DNA from: Verrucomicrobiales bacterium
GTDB taxonomy: Bacteria > Verrucomicrobiota > Verrucomicrobiia > Verrucomicrobiales > DEV007
Assembly (NCBI GenBank): GCA_029213065.1
Contig: JARGPH010000018.1
Coordinates: forward strand, 16,251 to 62,066
DNA length: 45,816 nucleotides
Reading direction: 5' to 3'
Shown here piece by piece: positions 25,407 to 33,697 of the stretch (position 1 is its first letter; each line of letters opens with the position of its first letter). The position numbers and the translations under genes were made by a program. A model generated the notes under the pieces. It did not search any database. It was given only the letters and a program-made list of their open reading frames with translations, and was not told the DNA's origin.

Positions 25407-25910
25407 ATGAAGCAGCTTCTTCTCATCCGCCACGGAAAATCAGCCTGGGATATCGCAGGTCTCAATGATCATGATCGCACTCTCAATGGCCGTGGAGAAA
25501 ATGACGCTCCCAAAATGGCTGCTGCCTTGAAACAGCGGGGCGTTTCGCCGGATGCAATTATGACGAGCACCGCCGTCCGCGCCGAGAGCACGGCGCGGCT
25601 CATTGCCGAAGGATTGGGATTTCCTGACTCGCAGATCATCACTAACAATGACCTTTACCTCGCCTCACCACGGACGATCATCAGCGTGATCCAGCAGTGC
25701 GACGAGTCGGTCGGGACTCTCCTTGTCTTCGGTCACAACCCGGGGATGCACGACGCGACGGATCTCATTTCCAACGCCGCCGGGGTCGACCGCTTTCCCA
25801 CTCTCGCGGTGGCTCGTTTTGAGCTGCAGGTCGATCATTGGGGCGAGTGTGATGCACGGACCGGGCTGCTCCTCGAATCCTTTTCCCCGAAAACACTCCA
25901 AAACGGCTGA
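25407..25910 (+). CDS. sixA: SixA-type phosphohistidine phosphatase
   Basis: 167 residues, typical for SixA. The histidine phosphatase signature LLIRHGKSAW is at 5-14 (His9 the phosphate acceptor). A second conserved arginine is in STAVRAESTARLIAEG, and the closing histidine is in VFGHNPGMHD. SixA removes phosphate from histidine in phosphotransfer proteins; in Escherichia coli it acts on the nitrogen PTS. A cytosolic protein. It has its own short leader and is followed 47 bp later by a membrane protein gene on the same strand. Confidence 0.9.
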   Translation: MKQLLLIRHGKSAWDIAGLNDHDRTLNGRGENDAPKMAAALKQRGVSPDAIMTSTAVRAESTARLIAEGLGFPDSQIITNNDLYLASPRTIISVIQQCDESVGTLLVFGHNPGMHDATDLISNAAGVDRFPTLAVARFELQVDHWGECDARTGLLLESFSPKTLQNG

Positions 25911-25957
25911 TCCAACCTTTCCGGATCGACTCTCTGTGATAGTTTAGTTTTTAGATT

Positions 25958-26713
25958 ATGAATGACGATACCCCGCCACCTCTGACACCGTCCACACCTG
26001 TATCTCAGCCCAATGGAAACGGGGGCGGTAGTGAAGGCGGAAACGGGAAAAAGATCGCCCTCGGTTGCAGTCTTGGGTGCCTTGTCAGTCTCGTGATCTG
26101 CGCGGTTGTCGGGTATTTTGTGTATACCGGAATCAAAAACAAAGTCGTCGACGCCGCCGCCAGTTACACTTCTGAGATGCCGATTGAGATCGTCGAGCCG
26201 GCGACTCCTCAAGCGGAAGTGACCGACGCGATCAGTCGATTCGATGCATTCCGCTCCGCGATGTCATCCGGTGGGACACCTGAGCCGCTCGTTCTCAGCG
26301 AATCGGATATCAATGCTCTGATTTATAATCACCCTCTCTTCGAAGATGTCGCGGGGAAGGGGATTGTTGCGATTGAGGATAATAAACTCACGAGTACGAT
26401 CAGTCTCGATCTCGACGCCATGAATATTCCTGTTCCGTTTATCGCTGAAGCGGTCAAGGGGCGCTACTTCAACGGCGTCGCGACCCTTTCGCCGAGAATG
26501 ACCGGCGGGCAACCCGGCCTCTACATCGAGGAGCTGCGTTTCAACGGCGCTCAGCTGCCCCGTGAAATCATGGAGGGATTCCGTCAGGAGAATCTATTGG
26601 ACGGCTCAAGCGAAACACCCAGCCTCAAAGCCTTCATCGATCGAATCGAAGATATCCGTATCGAGTACGATCAGCTCAAGGTGATTCCGAAAACAACGGG
26701 CGCAGGAAACTGA
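25958..26713 (+). CDS. Single-pass membrane protein of unknown function
   Basis: 251 residues, family not recognised. Residues 1-30 are a Pro/Gly/Asn-rich cytosolic tail (TPPPLTPSTPVSQPNGNGGG), followed by KK and a membrane helix (about 33-57, ALGCSLGCLVSLVICAVVGYF). The remaining 190 residues should be periplasmic and look mixed alpha/beta. They include a segment LSESDINALIYNHPLFEDVAG (112-132) like those of LPS-assembly or SRPBCC-type periplasmic domains, but no named family can be assigned. Located between sixA and the convergent fmdB-like gene. Confidence 0.7.
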   Translation: MNDDTPPPLTPSTPVSQPNGNGGGSEGGNGKKIALGCSLGCLVSLVICAVVGYFVYTGIKNKVVDAAASYTSEMPIEIVEPATPQAEVTDAISRFDAFRSAMSSGGTPEPLVLSESDINALIYNHPLFEDVAGKGIVAIEDNKLTSTISLDLDAMNIPVPFIAEAVKGRYFNGVATLSPRMTGGQPGLYIEELRFNGAQLPREIMEGFRQENLLDGSSETPSLKAFIDRIEDIRIEYDQLKVIPKTTGAGN

Positions 26714-26790
26714 CCTGCAGCCAATCACGGTGAGGCCGGTTCATATGCCCGGCTGAATGCATTCGGCAGTGGCCCGGGAATCCGCCCGGT

Positions 26791-27045
26791 TCAAAGCTTC
26801 TCGTAAACGCCTTCGTCGCGCTTTTCGAGAACGGTGAACCCGGCGCTCTTGGCCTTGGAGACGGAGAGCGGCGCGGAAATTTTCGGAGTCGAAATTCCTT
26901 TTGAAATCAGCTTCTTCACCGGGCTTTTGCAAAGCGGGCACGTCTCCATCGGAGGGCGTGTTACCGGTCGACGGATCTCGAACCCCTTTTTGCAAATACG
27001 GCATCCTTGTTCGGGATCACTGGAGATGTATTCGTAGAGAGGCAT
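26791..27045 (-). CDS. FmdB-family zinc ribbon protein
   Basis: 84 residues. It starts MPLYEYISSD as FmdB-type regulators do, with two zinc knuckles, C15-x2-C18 and C36-x2-C39 (CRICKKGFEI and METCPLCK). The basic C-terminal half has low complexity. FmdB was named as a putative regulator of formamidase/amidase genes, but most members have no proven role. A small cytosolic protein, transcribed divergently from the esterase at 27224. Confidence 0.85.
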   Translation of the reverse strand: MPLYEYISSDPEQGCRICKKGFEIRRPVTRPPMETCPLCKSPVKKLISKGISTPKISAPLSVSKAKSAGFTVLEKRDEGVYEKL

Positions 27046-27223
27046 GCCTTACTATTCGGTATGAGCCGCGGGAATGCAAACGCTTTGCAGGGGCGCAGGT
27101 TCGGTGAAGTCGTTTACGTGAATTGGTCTTCGCTGTTGTGCCGGTCAAGCTTCCGCCTTGTTTGCGAGCGTTGACCTCCTGCTGCGGGATGTTTACGGTT
27201 TGGCGAATTCCTGTTCTGTCTGT

Positions 27224-28177
27224 ATGCACTTTTCCGATTTCTCTCCCGCCCGGTTTGTTTTCGCTGGCTTTGTGGTTGCGGCTTTCCTGTCCGGTTCCGT
27301 CTCTGCTGCTGACATCGCGATTCCTGACGATCTTAATATCAAGCGCAACGAGGTTTACAAAACCGTCGACGGTATCGATCTGAAATATGATCTCATCCTG
27401 CCCGAAAAGCGAAGTGACAAGCCGGCACCGTTTATTCTTCATATTCATGGAGGCGGATGGAGGGGTGGCAGCAAGGAGGCTGCCTACCATCCTCGCTATC
27501 TCGACTGGGCGAGGGGGCTCCTTGATGACGGTGTCGTCTTTGCGACGCTGCAGTATCGCCGAGCGGGGCAGGAAGGGGCCACGACGGTGGAATCCCTCGC
27601 CGACTGCAAAGACGGGCTCCGTTTTTTTCATGATCATGCAGAGGAGTTCGGGATCGATCCTCAGCGCTTTGGAATCTGGGGTGGTTCGGCGGGCGGGCAC
27701 CTTTGTCTCATGACCGCGCTGTCGCCCGCCTCTGCTTATCCCGTGGCATTCGGCAAGGATGAGAAGGAAGTATCGATTGCTGCTTGTGTGGCCTATTACC
27801 CCTTGGCTCATTTCGGGCAGCCGGATGTGATGACAGGGGCGACTTACGGCCAACCAGGGCGCTTCACCGCGATGCTGGGTGGACCGTTTGAGGAAAAAAA
27901 GGAATTGGCCGAAAAGCTGAGTCCTGTCAACTGGCTGGAGGCGGGGAAAGCGGCGACTCCGATTCTCGTGCTGCACGGGGATGCCGACCCTATCCTCCCG
28001 GTGCGCAGCGCGAGACTGTTCGTCGAGAAGGCGAAGCGCCTCAATCTGCCGGTCACCTACATCGAAGCGAAGGGAGGGAATCACGGATTCAGTTCCCCGA
28101 GCGAGCCGACACTGGATGAAATGACGAAGGCAGTGGGGCGCTTTTTCCGGGAGAAACTGAGCGTTTCTCCTCAGTAG
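27224..28177 (+). CDS. Secreted alpha/beta hydrolase (esterase/BD-FAE-like)
   Basis: The ATG at 27224 starts a signal peptide (FVFAGFVVAAFLSGSVSA), giving 317 residues; a frame open to 27158 adds nothing family-like. The oxyanion motif is HGGGW (75-79), the nucleophile elbow GGSAGG has Ser155, the acid is in HGDADPILP, and the histidine is in GGNHGF. This is the hormone-sensitive-lipase/BD-FAE type, common in polysaccharide-degrading bacteria, where many remove acetyl or feruloyl groups from glycans; the substrate here is inferred only. It ends just before a GC-rich hairpin at 28204-28224. Confidence 0.88.
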   Translation: MHFSDFSPARFVFAGFVVAAFLSGSVSAADIAIPDDLNIKRNEVYKTVDGIDLKYDLILPEKRSDKPAPFILHIHGGGWRGGSKEAAYHPRYLDWARGLLDDGVVFATLQYRRAGQEGATTVESLADCKDGLRFFHDHAEEFGIDPQRFGIWGGSAGGHLCLMTALSPASAYPVAFGKDEKEVSIAACVAYYPLAHFGQPDVMTGATYGQPGRFTAMLGGPFEEKKELAEKLSPVNWLEAGKAATPILVLHGDADPILPVRSARLFVEKAKRLNLPVTYIEAKGGNHGFSSPSEPTLDEMTKAVGRFFREKLSVSPQ

Positions 28178-28203
28178 GGAGTGTCGATCGCGGCAACTCG
28201 TGG

Positions 28204-28224
28204 CCGCGCGGGTTTTTCGCGCGG
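28204..28224. terminator. GC-rich hairpin between convergent genes
   Basis: CCGCGCG/CGCGCGG forms a 7-bp stem with a 7-base loop, 27 bp after the esterase stop. It has no T run on the plus strand (GCAC follows), so it is a weak terminator for the esterase at best. Confidence 0.4.
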
Positions 28225-28228
28225 GCAC

Positions 28229-28254
28229 AAAAAAACGGAGTCGACTGACTCCGT
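28229..28254 (-). terminator. Rho-independent terminator of rpsN
   Basis: On the minus strand ACGGAGTC and GACTCCGT pair as an 8-bp stem with a 4-base loop (28235-28254), followed by a T run (complement of the A run 28229-28235). It begins about 30 bp after the rpsN stop. Confidence 0.85.
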
Positions 28255-28285
28255 TCTTAAAATTAGGCTGAAGATAGATTGAAAT

Positions 28286-28555
28286 CTACCAGCTTGATTT
28301 GGTCACACCGGGAATCATTCCGTGTGAAGCCAACTCGCGGAAAGTGATACGAGACATTTTGAAGCGACGAAGATATCCACGACGACGACCGGTAACTTCA
28401 CAGCGGTTTACAACGCGTGTAGGGCTGGCATCACGGGGAAGAAGAGTAAGACCTTCGTAGTCTTTCTCGTCTTTAAGTTTTTGACGAAGCTTCGCATACT
28501 TGTTAACAGTGCGCTGCTTCCGATCATTTCGTGCTATCCAACTCTTCTTTGCCAT
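28286..28555 (-). CDS. rpsN: 30S ribosomal protein S14, zinc-free type
   Basis: 89 residues. The start [20 protein letters not shown] and the end [17 protein letters not shown] are typical of S14. It binds the 30S head near the decoding region. The central segment has [18 protein letters not shown] with a single cysteine, so the four-cysteine zinc site of the other S14 class is absent. It stands alone with its own terminator rather than in an spc ribosomal operon, as in some other bacteria. Confidence 0.96.
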   Translation of the reverse strand: MAKKSWIARNDRKQRTVNKYAKLRQKLKDEKDYEGLTLLPRDASPTRVVNRCEVTGRRRGYLRRFKMSRITFRELASHGMIPGVTKSSW

Positions 28556-28649
28556 AGGGCGCTCAATGTATCCGTCCTAAGTATTTTTCAAGCGGAAATT
28601 CAACAAAAACACTGGATTTAGGGTCTATTTCCATGGTTTCCTTTCAAAT

Positions 28650-29414
28650 ATGACATTTAAGAACTGTAAAATAATCTTTTTAGGCGTTTTTCTCGCTCTC
28701 GGCTCTCTGGTCGCAAACGCCCAGAATGAAGCGGAAAAAGACTGGTTGGAGTCCTATTACGAGTCACCGACACCTGATCAGTTTGTGGCGCAGATGAAGA
28801 ATTGGGCGGCAGAAGGGGTTCTCGAGATGGATAGTGCGAAACCGGCTCTAATTGCGTTTACCAGCCAGTTGATCCGTCAGAACCGGGAAAAGTTGAGTGA
28901 CTGGTATTCCGCGCTTTCCGGGTTAACCCCGGCGCAGATGCAGGTGATCCACACCGCGATGTTGTATTCGCGAACGAAAGAGGCGGATGAGATCATGCTG
29001 AAGCAGTTCGGAACCCGATACGAAGAGGAGAAGAAGGAAACGCAGAAAATTCTTGAGCTACCTCTCGATAAAGAGGCGACTGCTGACATGCTCTGGGGAT
29101 TCTTTTACGCAACCGGCTCAGAACACGCGATCCGCCGTATTGTCTTGTGTTTTCGCTTCCAGGAGGCACCGGAGAACCCGGACGGGGTAGATGTGCCGGA
29201 AGGCTATGTTCCTCATTACAAGGAGCTGCCTGCCTTTGCCTATCATTCACTCGTCGCAAATGGGAAGCGTCATCCCCTTGTGGTCGATATTCTCGAGAAG
29301 ATGCTGAAAGAGGATGGCAGTCTCGTTGAACTGGAGAAAGAGGGCGTTTACAACATTCTTTCAGCTATCAAGCCCGACGAGTATCCGGACCGCACATCGG
29401 CGGAGAAAGCGTGA
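28650..29414 (+). CDS. Secreted protein of unknown function
   Basis: 254 residues with a signal peptide (IIFLGVFLALGSLVANAQ). The mature part is helical and charged; near residue 30 it has WLESYYESPTPDQFVAQM, a pattern seen in verrucomicrobial or planctomycete periplasmic proteins of unknown role, and later a long Glu/Lys-rich helix (KQFGTRYEEEKKETQKIL). No catalytic or binding motif was recognised. The gene is monocistronic: rpsN is divergent upstream, and a hairpin at 29522-29557 lies downstream. Confidence 0.7.
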   Translation: MTFKNCKIIFLGVFLALGSLVANAQNEAEKDWLESYYESPTPDQFVAQMKNWAAEGVLEMDSAKPALIAFTSQLIRQNREKLSDWYSALSGLTPAQMQVIHTAMLYSRTKEADEIMLKQFGTRYEEEKKETQKILELPLDKEATADMLWGFFYATGSEHAIRRIVLCFRFQEAPENPDGVDVPEGYVPHYKELPAFAYHSLVANGKRHPLVVDILEKMLKEDGSLVELEKEGVYNILSAIKPDEYPDRTSAEKA

Positions 29415-29521
29415 AGTTTTCAGGGAGGCTGCGCATTTGCAGATCAGAGCCCATTAACCCTTAGGCAGAAAACGCGCTGCCGGGCCGCATCGCGGCGAAG
29501 CAGGCGCGAGGGAGTTTTCAC

Positions 29522-29557
29522 GTGTTCAGGGAGCTGCATAAATACAGCCCTGAACAC
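29522..29557. terminator. Hairpin between convergent genes, likely bidirectional terminator
   Basis: GTGTTCAGGG and CCCTGAACAC pair perfectly (10 bp); the stem can extend to CTG/CAG past a 2-base bulge, leaving an 8-base loop. It lies between the ends of two convergent genes (stops at 29414 and 29589). No strong T run on either side, so termination efficiency is uncertain. Confidence 0.5.
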
Positions 29558-29588
29558 TTCAAACTGAAAACTCTGAATGCTGAAGGTT

Positions 29589-30686
29589 TTACCGCACCAC
29601 CCGTGCGCCGCCGCCGCTGACAACCTTCTCGACTTCAGCGAGTGATGCCATCGTCGTGTCGCCCGGTGTCGTCATTGCGAGGGCACCGTGAGCGGCACCG
29701 TAATTGACGGCCTTGGCCGGATCGTTGTGAGCAAGGAAGCCGTAGGCGAGGCCTGACGCGAAGCTGTCGCCGCCACCGACGCGGTCCATGATCTCGAGCT
29801 CAGGGAAAGGAGTCGCCTCGTAGAATTCGCCGTCGTGCCAGCAGATCGCGCCCCAGTCATTCACTGTGGCGGTGTGGACTTCACGGAGCGTTGTCGCGGT
29901 GGCTTTGAAATTCGGGAATTCCTTCACTGCCGTTTCGATCATGCGTTTGAAATTGTTCACGTCGATGCCGCGAACGTTTTCGTCGACCCCTTCAACTTCA
30001 AAGCCAAGGCTGGCGGTGAAATCCTCTTCGTTGCCGATCATGACGTCGACATACCTGGCGATCTCGCGGTTCACTTCCTGTGCTTTCGCCAATCCGCCAA
30101 TCGAACTCCAGAGAGAAGGACGGTAGTTGAGGTCGTAACTGACGATGGTTCCGTGCTTCTGAGCCGCCTTGCAGGCTTCGATCGTGAGTTCAGCGGTGTC
30201 TTCGCTGAGGGCTGCAAAAATACCTCCGGTGTGGAACCAGCGGGCACCGTGATTACCGAAAATGTCATCCCAGTCAAAGTCGCCGGGTTTCATCTGACTC
30301 GCAGCGGTGTTGGCACGGTCAGGGCAACCAACGGCACCGCGAATGCCGAAACCGCGCTCAGTGAAGTTGAGGCCGTTGCGGACGTCGCGGCCAATGCCGT
30401 CGTAGTCTTTCCACTGAATGAACTGCGTGTCGACGCCACCCTGGAGAATGAAGTCTTCGACGAGTCGTCCCACGGGGTTGTCGGCGAAGGCGGTCACGGT
30501 AGCCGCGCGGAGCCCGAAGCAGCGACGGAGACCCCGGGTCACATTGTATTCACCACCGCCCTCCCAGGCAGCGAACTGGCGGGTCGTGTGGATACGACCT
30601 TCACCGGGATCGAGACGAAGCATGACTTCGCCCATTGAAATACAGTCGAATGCGACTTCGGAAGCGGGTTTGATATTGAGTGCCAT
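29589..30686 (-). CDS. kdgK: PfkB-family sugar kinase, probably 2-keto-3-deoxygluconate kinase
   Basis: 365 residues. PfkB signatures are present: GGGEYNVTRGLRR near 42-54 and DRVGGGDSFASGLAYG (301-316) with the catalytic Asp307. The best match by length and spacing is KDG kinase, which phosphorylates 2-keto-3-deoxygluconate in uronate and pectin/alginate breakdown before KDPG aldolase. Ribokinase-like or fructokinase substrates cannot be excluded. The 2-hydroxyacid dehydrogenase at 30729-31706 lies 42 bp upstream on the same strand, so the two form a pair. Confidence 0.8.
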   Translation of the reverse strand: MALNIKPASEVAFDCISMGEVMLRLDPGEGRIHTTRQFAAWEGGGEYNVTRGLRRCFGLRAATVTAFADNPVGRLVEDFILQGGVDTQFIQWKDYDGIGRDVRNGLNFTERGFGIRGAVGCPDRANTAASQMKPGDFDWDDIFGNHGARWFHTGGIFAALSEDTAELTIEACKAAQKHGTIVSYDLNYRPSLWSSIGGLAKAQEVNREIARYVDVMIGNEEDFTASLGFEVEGVDENVRGIDVNNFKRMIETAVKEFPNFKATATTLREVHTATVNDWGAICWHDGEFYEATPFPELEIMDRVGGGDSFASGLAYGFLAHNDPAKAVNYGAAHGALAMTTPGDTTMASLAEVEKVVSGGGARVVR

Positions 30687-30728
30687 TACTGAATAGTTAG
30701 GTCGTAGTTGTTTTTGAAAAATCGGGGG

Positions 30729-31706
30729 CTAGCTCCACTTGTTCGCCTGGATGAAGTCGTCGTCTCCGTTGAGGTAGTTGATCATGTTGTGGGTTGCCCG
30801 CAATGCCTGACGTTCGACGGATTCGTAAGTTCTCGAAGCGATATGGCTGGTCACGACGCAATTCGGTGCGCCAATGAGAGGGTGATTCTCAGCGGGGGGC
30901 TCTTCGTCGAGCACATCCGCGCCGTAGCCGCCGACTTTGCCGCTTTCGAGAGCTTCTTTCATCGGAAGCGTTTCAACCAACTCGCCGCGGGCGCAGTTCA
31001 GAACGATAACGCCGTCCTGCATCTCCTCGATCTTGGAGGTGTTGATCATTCCGTGTGTTTTCTCGTCGAGGAAGCAATGAAGACTGACTACATTGGCGCT
31101 GGTAAGGACTTCGTCCATCGTTTCGCAGCGCTTAACATCGTGCTCAGCGGCAAAAGCTTCGTCAAAATAGGGGTCGTAGGCGATCACCGGCATTCCAAAT
31201 GCTTTAGCCCGTGTTGCGACTTCTTTGCCGATACGACCGAGACCGATGATGCCCATGGTTTTCCCCATGATCTCATTGCCGACTGGTTTTTTCCAGCCTG
31301 CCTGCCACTTGCCGTCGATGACTTCGACCGCGTTCTGCTGGATCTTTTTGGTGATGCCGAGGAGCAGTCCGAAAGTGTGTTCCGCGACGGTGGTGTGATT
31401 CACGCCCGGAGTGTTGAGAACGGGGAGCTTCTGCGTGGTCGCGAAAGCGACGTCGATTTTGTCGAGTCCGATTCCGTATTTGGAAATGACCTTGAGGCGT
31501 GGAAGCGATTTTTCGATGACGGCCTGAGTGATGGCGTCGTCTCCACAGAGAAATGCGTCGAATTCGCCGGCCAGCTCGAGCATTTTTGACTCGGGAAGTG
31601 GTCCACGTTCGCGGACGATTTCAAATCCCTGAGACTCAAGTAGTTCGTGATGAGGACCGGGAGTGTCCTGATAACTTGTCGTGGTAAGCAAAATTCGGGT
31701 TGTCAT
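30729..31706 (-). CDS. D-2-hydroxyacid dehydrogenase (phosphoglycerate dehydrogenase-like)
   Basis: The ATG at 31706 (MTTRILLTTTSY) is preferred to an upstream TTG at 31718, giving 325 residues. The NAD-binding domain has GIIGLGRIGKEVA. The catalytic Arg240 is in NCARGELV, Glu269 in DVLDEEPP and His288 in TSHIASR. The family oxidises D-2-hydroxyacids with NAD(P), including phosphoglycerate, glycerate and 2-hydroxyglutarate. No ACT regulatory domain is present, so it is not full-length SerA. Being paired with a KDG-type kinase suggests sugar-acid catabolism (inference). Confidence 0.88.
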   Translation of the reverse strand: MTTRILLTTTSYQDTPGPHHELLESQGFEIVRERGPLPESKMLELAGEFDAFLCGDDAITQAVIEKSLPRLKVISKYGIGLDKIDVAFATTQKLPVLNTPGVNHTTVAEHTFGLLLGITKKIQQNAVEVIDGKWQAGWKKPVGNEIMGKTMGIIGLGRIGKEVATRAKAFGMPVIAYDPYFDEAFAAEHDVKRCETMDEVLTSANVVSLHCFLDEKTHGMINTSKIEEMQDGVIVLNCARGELVETLPMKEALESGKVGGYGADVLDEEPPAENHPLIGAPNCVVTSHIASRTYESVERQALRATHNMINYLNGDDDFIQANKWS

Positions 31707-31787
31707 AAGCGGACCCAACGTTTAGCGAAATGTGACACGATGACAACCCGCAAATTACGTGAGAGGTTGTCCACGTAAAAATTGAGA

Positions 31788-32054
31788 ATGCAAAGCGAAG
31801 GCGACAAAGAAGAATCGAGAAATCACGGGCCGCAACCCCTCGATGCGCTGATTGAATCTTTCGAGTATGTGAACGGTGATCTCGTTGAGGCGAGCACCGA
31901 ACAGCTCACGCACAAGCAGGTCCAGAAAGCCAGAAAAGGGCGGCGAGTCACCTCCAATATTCAGAAGAAAATTCTGAACGCATTGAGGACCCTGCGCAAA
32001 GACCACGAAGACGAGAAGTATCAGGTGACGGATCTCTTCAACTATCGCCCCTGA
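31788..32054 (+). CDS. Small acidic/basic protein before Rrf2 regulator
   Basis: 88 residues from the ATG at 31788 (a TTG at 31782 is less likely), not recognised. The N-terminal half is acidic with PQPLDALIESFEYVNGDLVEA; the C-terminal half is basic and helical (HKQVQKARKGRRVTSNIQKKI and NALRTLRKDHEDEKY). Fourteen bp separate its stop from the Rrf2 start, so co-transcription is likely. It could be a nucleic acid-binding or regulatory partner (inference). Codon use is normal for the window, which supports its being a real gene. Confidence 0.6.
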   Translation: MQSEGDKEESRNHGPQPLDALIESFEYVNGDLVEASTEQLTHKQVQKARKGRRVTSNIQKKILNALRTLRKDHEDEKYQVTDLFNYRP

Positions 32055-32068
32055 CAAAACCGCGCGGA

Positions 32069-32497
32069 ATGCAGATTTCAAAAAAAGCAGACTACGCGCT
32101 CCGGGCGGTGACGATTCTGGGATCACTTCCGCCTGACAAGACAATGCAGGCGCAGGAAATGGCGTCGCTCGGTCAGATCCCGATCAAGTTTCTGGAGCAG
32201 ATTCTCCTGATCTTGAAAAAGGCCGGCTTGCTTCGCAGCAAACGCGGAGTGGGAGGTGGCTACCGTCTCGCAAAGGCTTCCCGTCTCATCACCGTGGGTG
32301 AAGTGATCGAAGTTGTCGACGGTGAGTTGGTGAAGCTGATCGACCGCGATGACTTTCCCGTTTTTCCCGGTTCGAAGGGTATCGAGCAAAGTCTCACCAA
32401 GACGCAGGAGGGGATCAACGAGGCTTTAGGGGAAACGACGATCGAAGACATCATCAATCTCGACTCTGGTGATTCCATGGTGGGTTACGGGATCTGA
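32069..32497 (+). CDS. Rrf2-family transcriptional regulator
   Basis: 142 residues. The winged-helix shape of Rrf2 is clear: MQISKKADYALRAVTILGSL (1-20), the recognition region IPIKFLEQILLILKKAGLL, and the wing RGVGGGYRLAK. No cysteines are present, so it cannot bind an Fe-S cluster as IscR does and may belong to a cluster-free subgroup. Its target is unknown; it could regulate its own short operon with the small protein upstream. Confidence 0.9.
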   Translation: MQISKKADYALRAVTILGSLPPDKTMQAQEMASLGQIPIKFLEQILLILKKAGLLRSKRGVGGGYRLAKASRLITVGEVIEVVDGELVKLIDRDDFPVFPGSKGIEQSLTKTQEGINEALGETTIEDIINLDSGDSMVGYGI

Positions 32498-32801
32498 TCC
32501 TGCTCTGGATTCCGGTGTTTTAGCATTCGGGTGAGGGTGCAAAAAGGACGCTTTTCCGTTCCTCGACAGAATGGCGCAACGGGCTGAGAATGAGCCATGT
32601 ATCGTATCGTCGGGAAAGGGGGGCATGTTCATATGCAGGAGGCGGGAACTCTGCATCAGTTAGGTTTTGTTCATATCGGGCTGGCCAACAGATATCAGGA
32701 AAGGGATTTTCGTCTCAGCGACCTTCACGGACACGTTGCGGAAGAGATTCCGGCGCAGGATCAAAGATGAAATTACTTTCCGTGTTTGTCGTCATACCAT
32801 C
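32498..32801. other. 304-bp gap, mostly empty
   Basis: Stretch between the Rrf2 stop and the trypsin-like lipoprotein start. It holds one short possible ORF (32597-32770) on the plus strand, listed separately. No hairpin with T run, no recognisable promoter pair and no RNA gene were seen. Confidence 0.5.
32597..32770 (+). CDS. Possible 57-residue ORF
   Basis: ATG at 32597, TGA ending 32770, 57 codons, a His- and Gly-containing sequence beginning MYRIVGKGGHVHMQEAG and ending EEIPAQDQR. No family recognised and no clear ribosome site. It fills most of the gap before the trypsin-like gene, which alone is weak evidence; it may be chance. Confidence 0.25.
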   Translation: MYRIVGKGGHVHMQEAGTLHQLGFVHIGLANRYQERDFRLSDLHGHVAEEIPAQDQR

Positions 32802-33644
32802 ATGATAATCAGCGTTCGATGTTTCCTTGTCGGGGCTCTTGCTCTGGGCTGTTTTGTGAGCTGCACGACGGTTGAGCCGCTTCCAGTGACGGACGCGGTT
32901 CGCGATGCCTCGTTTGTGCCTTTCAAGGGGGTGACGGTGGGGAGCGAACTGCTGAGTCGACACGTCCAGAAACGGACCGCTTTTCTCCTCTCGGGCGTCG
33001 ATCTGCCGGAGGTGACCAATGCTGATGAGACGAGTGTTCGAGGGGCGGGTGATTCTTCAGGGGCTGTCTATTATGGTTCTGCGGCTGCGATCGATCGGAG
33101 AGGGTATTTTGTGACCGCTGCGCACTGTGTCGAAGACAACCCTGACAAGCTTCGACTGACTTTCCTGAATGACGGGGCGATTTCGGTGAGGCAGGCCCGT
33201 GTCGTTTACATGGGAAATCCTTCGACTGACAATTCTGATTTTGCGATCGTGCATGTTCCCATGATCCTCAGCGATGTGTTTGACTGGGCTGATCAATTCG
33301 GAATGGAGGATCCGGTGATGTGTTCGGGAGCGGAACAGGCCGGCGACGGGTCCCGGAAGCATTTCAAAATGGTGATGTCGGGAGGTTCTATCAAGGCGCT
33401 TGAGAACCGGGTGGATTCAGGGAATGCGTATGAGATCATCCGGCATTCTGCTCCGATATATCACGGCAACAGTGGCGGTCCCCTCGTCGATCTTCAGGGG
33501 CGGCTCGTCGGCGTCAATTTCTCAGCTACGTTCTCCGGTGGCTTCATGAAAAAGCCGTCGATGAAATACTCGAGTGCGATTCGCCCTGATGTGAAGTGGG
33601 TTCAGCGGATCATCGCGAAGGATCTGGAGAGTCAGAACTGGTGA
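32802..33644 (+). CDS. Trypsin-like serine protease, probable lipoprotein
   Basis: The ATG at 32802 starts a hydrophobic signal (FLVGALALGCFVSC) with two candidate lipidated cysteines, Cys17 and Cys21; 280 residues in all. A chymotrypsin-fold triad is visible: His108 in TAAHC, Asp146 in SDFAIV, and Ser224 in HGNSGGPL. There is no PDZ domain, unlike DegP/HtrA, so it is a single-domain periplasmic or envelope protease of unknown target. An upstream in-frame region (from 32667) is basic and not secretion-like. The glpD gene begins 53 bp later on the same strand. Confidence 0.87.
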   Translation: MIISVRCFLVGALALGCFVSCTTVEPLPVTDAVRDASFVPFKGVTVGSELLSRHVQKRTAFLLSGVDLPEVTNADETSVRGAGDSSGAVYYGSAAAIDRRGYFVTAAHCVEDNPDKLRLTFLNDGAISVRQARVVYMGNPSTDNSDFAIVHVPMILSDVFDWADQFGMEDPVMCSGAEQAGDGSRKHFKMVMSGGSIKALENRVDSGNAYEIIRHSAPIYHGNSGGPLVDLQGRLVGVNFSATFSGGFMKKPSMKYSSAIRPDVKWVQRIIAKDLESQNW

Positions 33645-33697
33645 TCAACGGCAAGCCGGGGCTTGCTTTGTTTTTGTTCCTCCTGATACTGTGGTCA

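Noticed and set aside
27017-28228. 403-codon minus-strand frame opposite the esterase gene
   Set aside because: It is longer than the real gene, but its sequence is Arg/His rich with no recognisable domain, while the plus-strand frame has a signal peptide and complete hydrolase motifs. It arises from codon bias.
29835-31589. Two long plus-strand frames (267 and 293 codons) opposite the kinase and dehydrogenase genes
   Set aside because: They mirror two clear enzymes and show no family features of their own.
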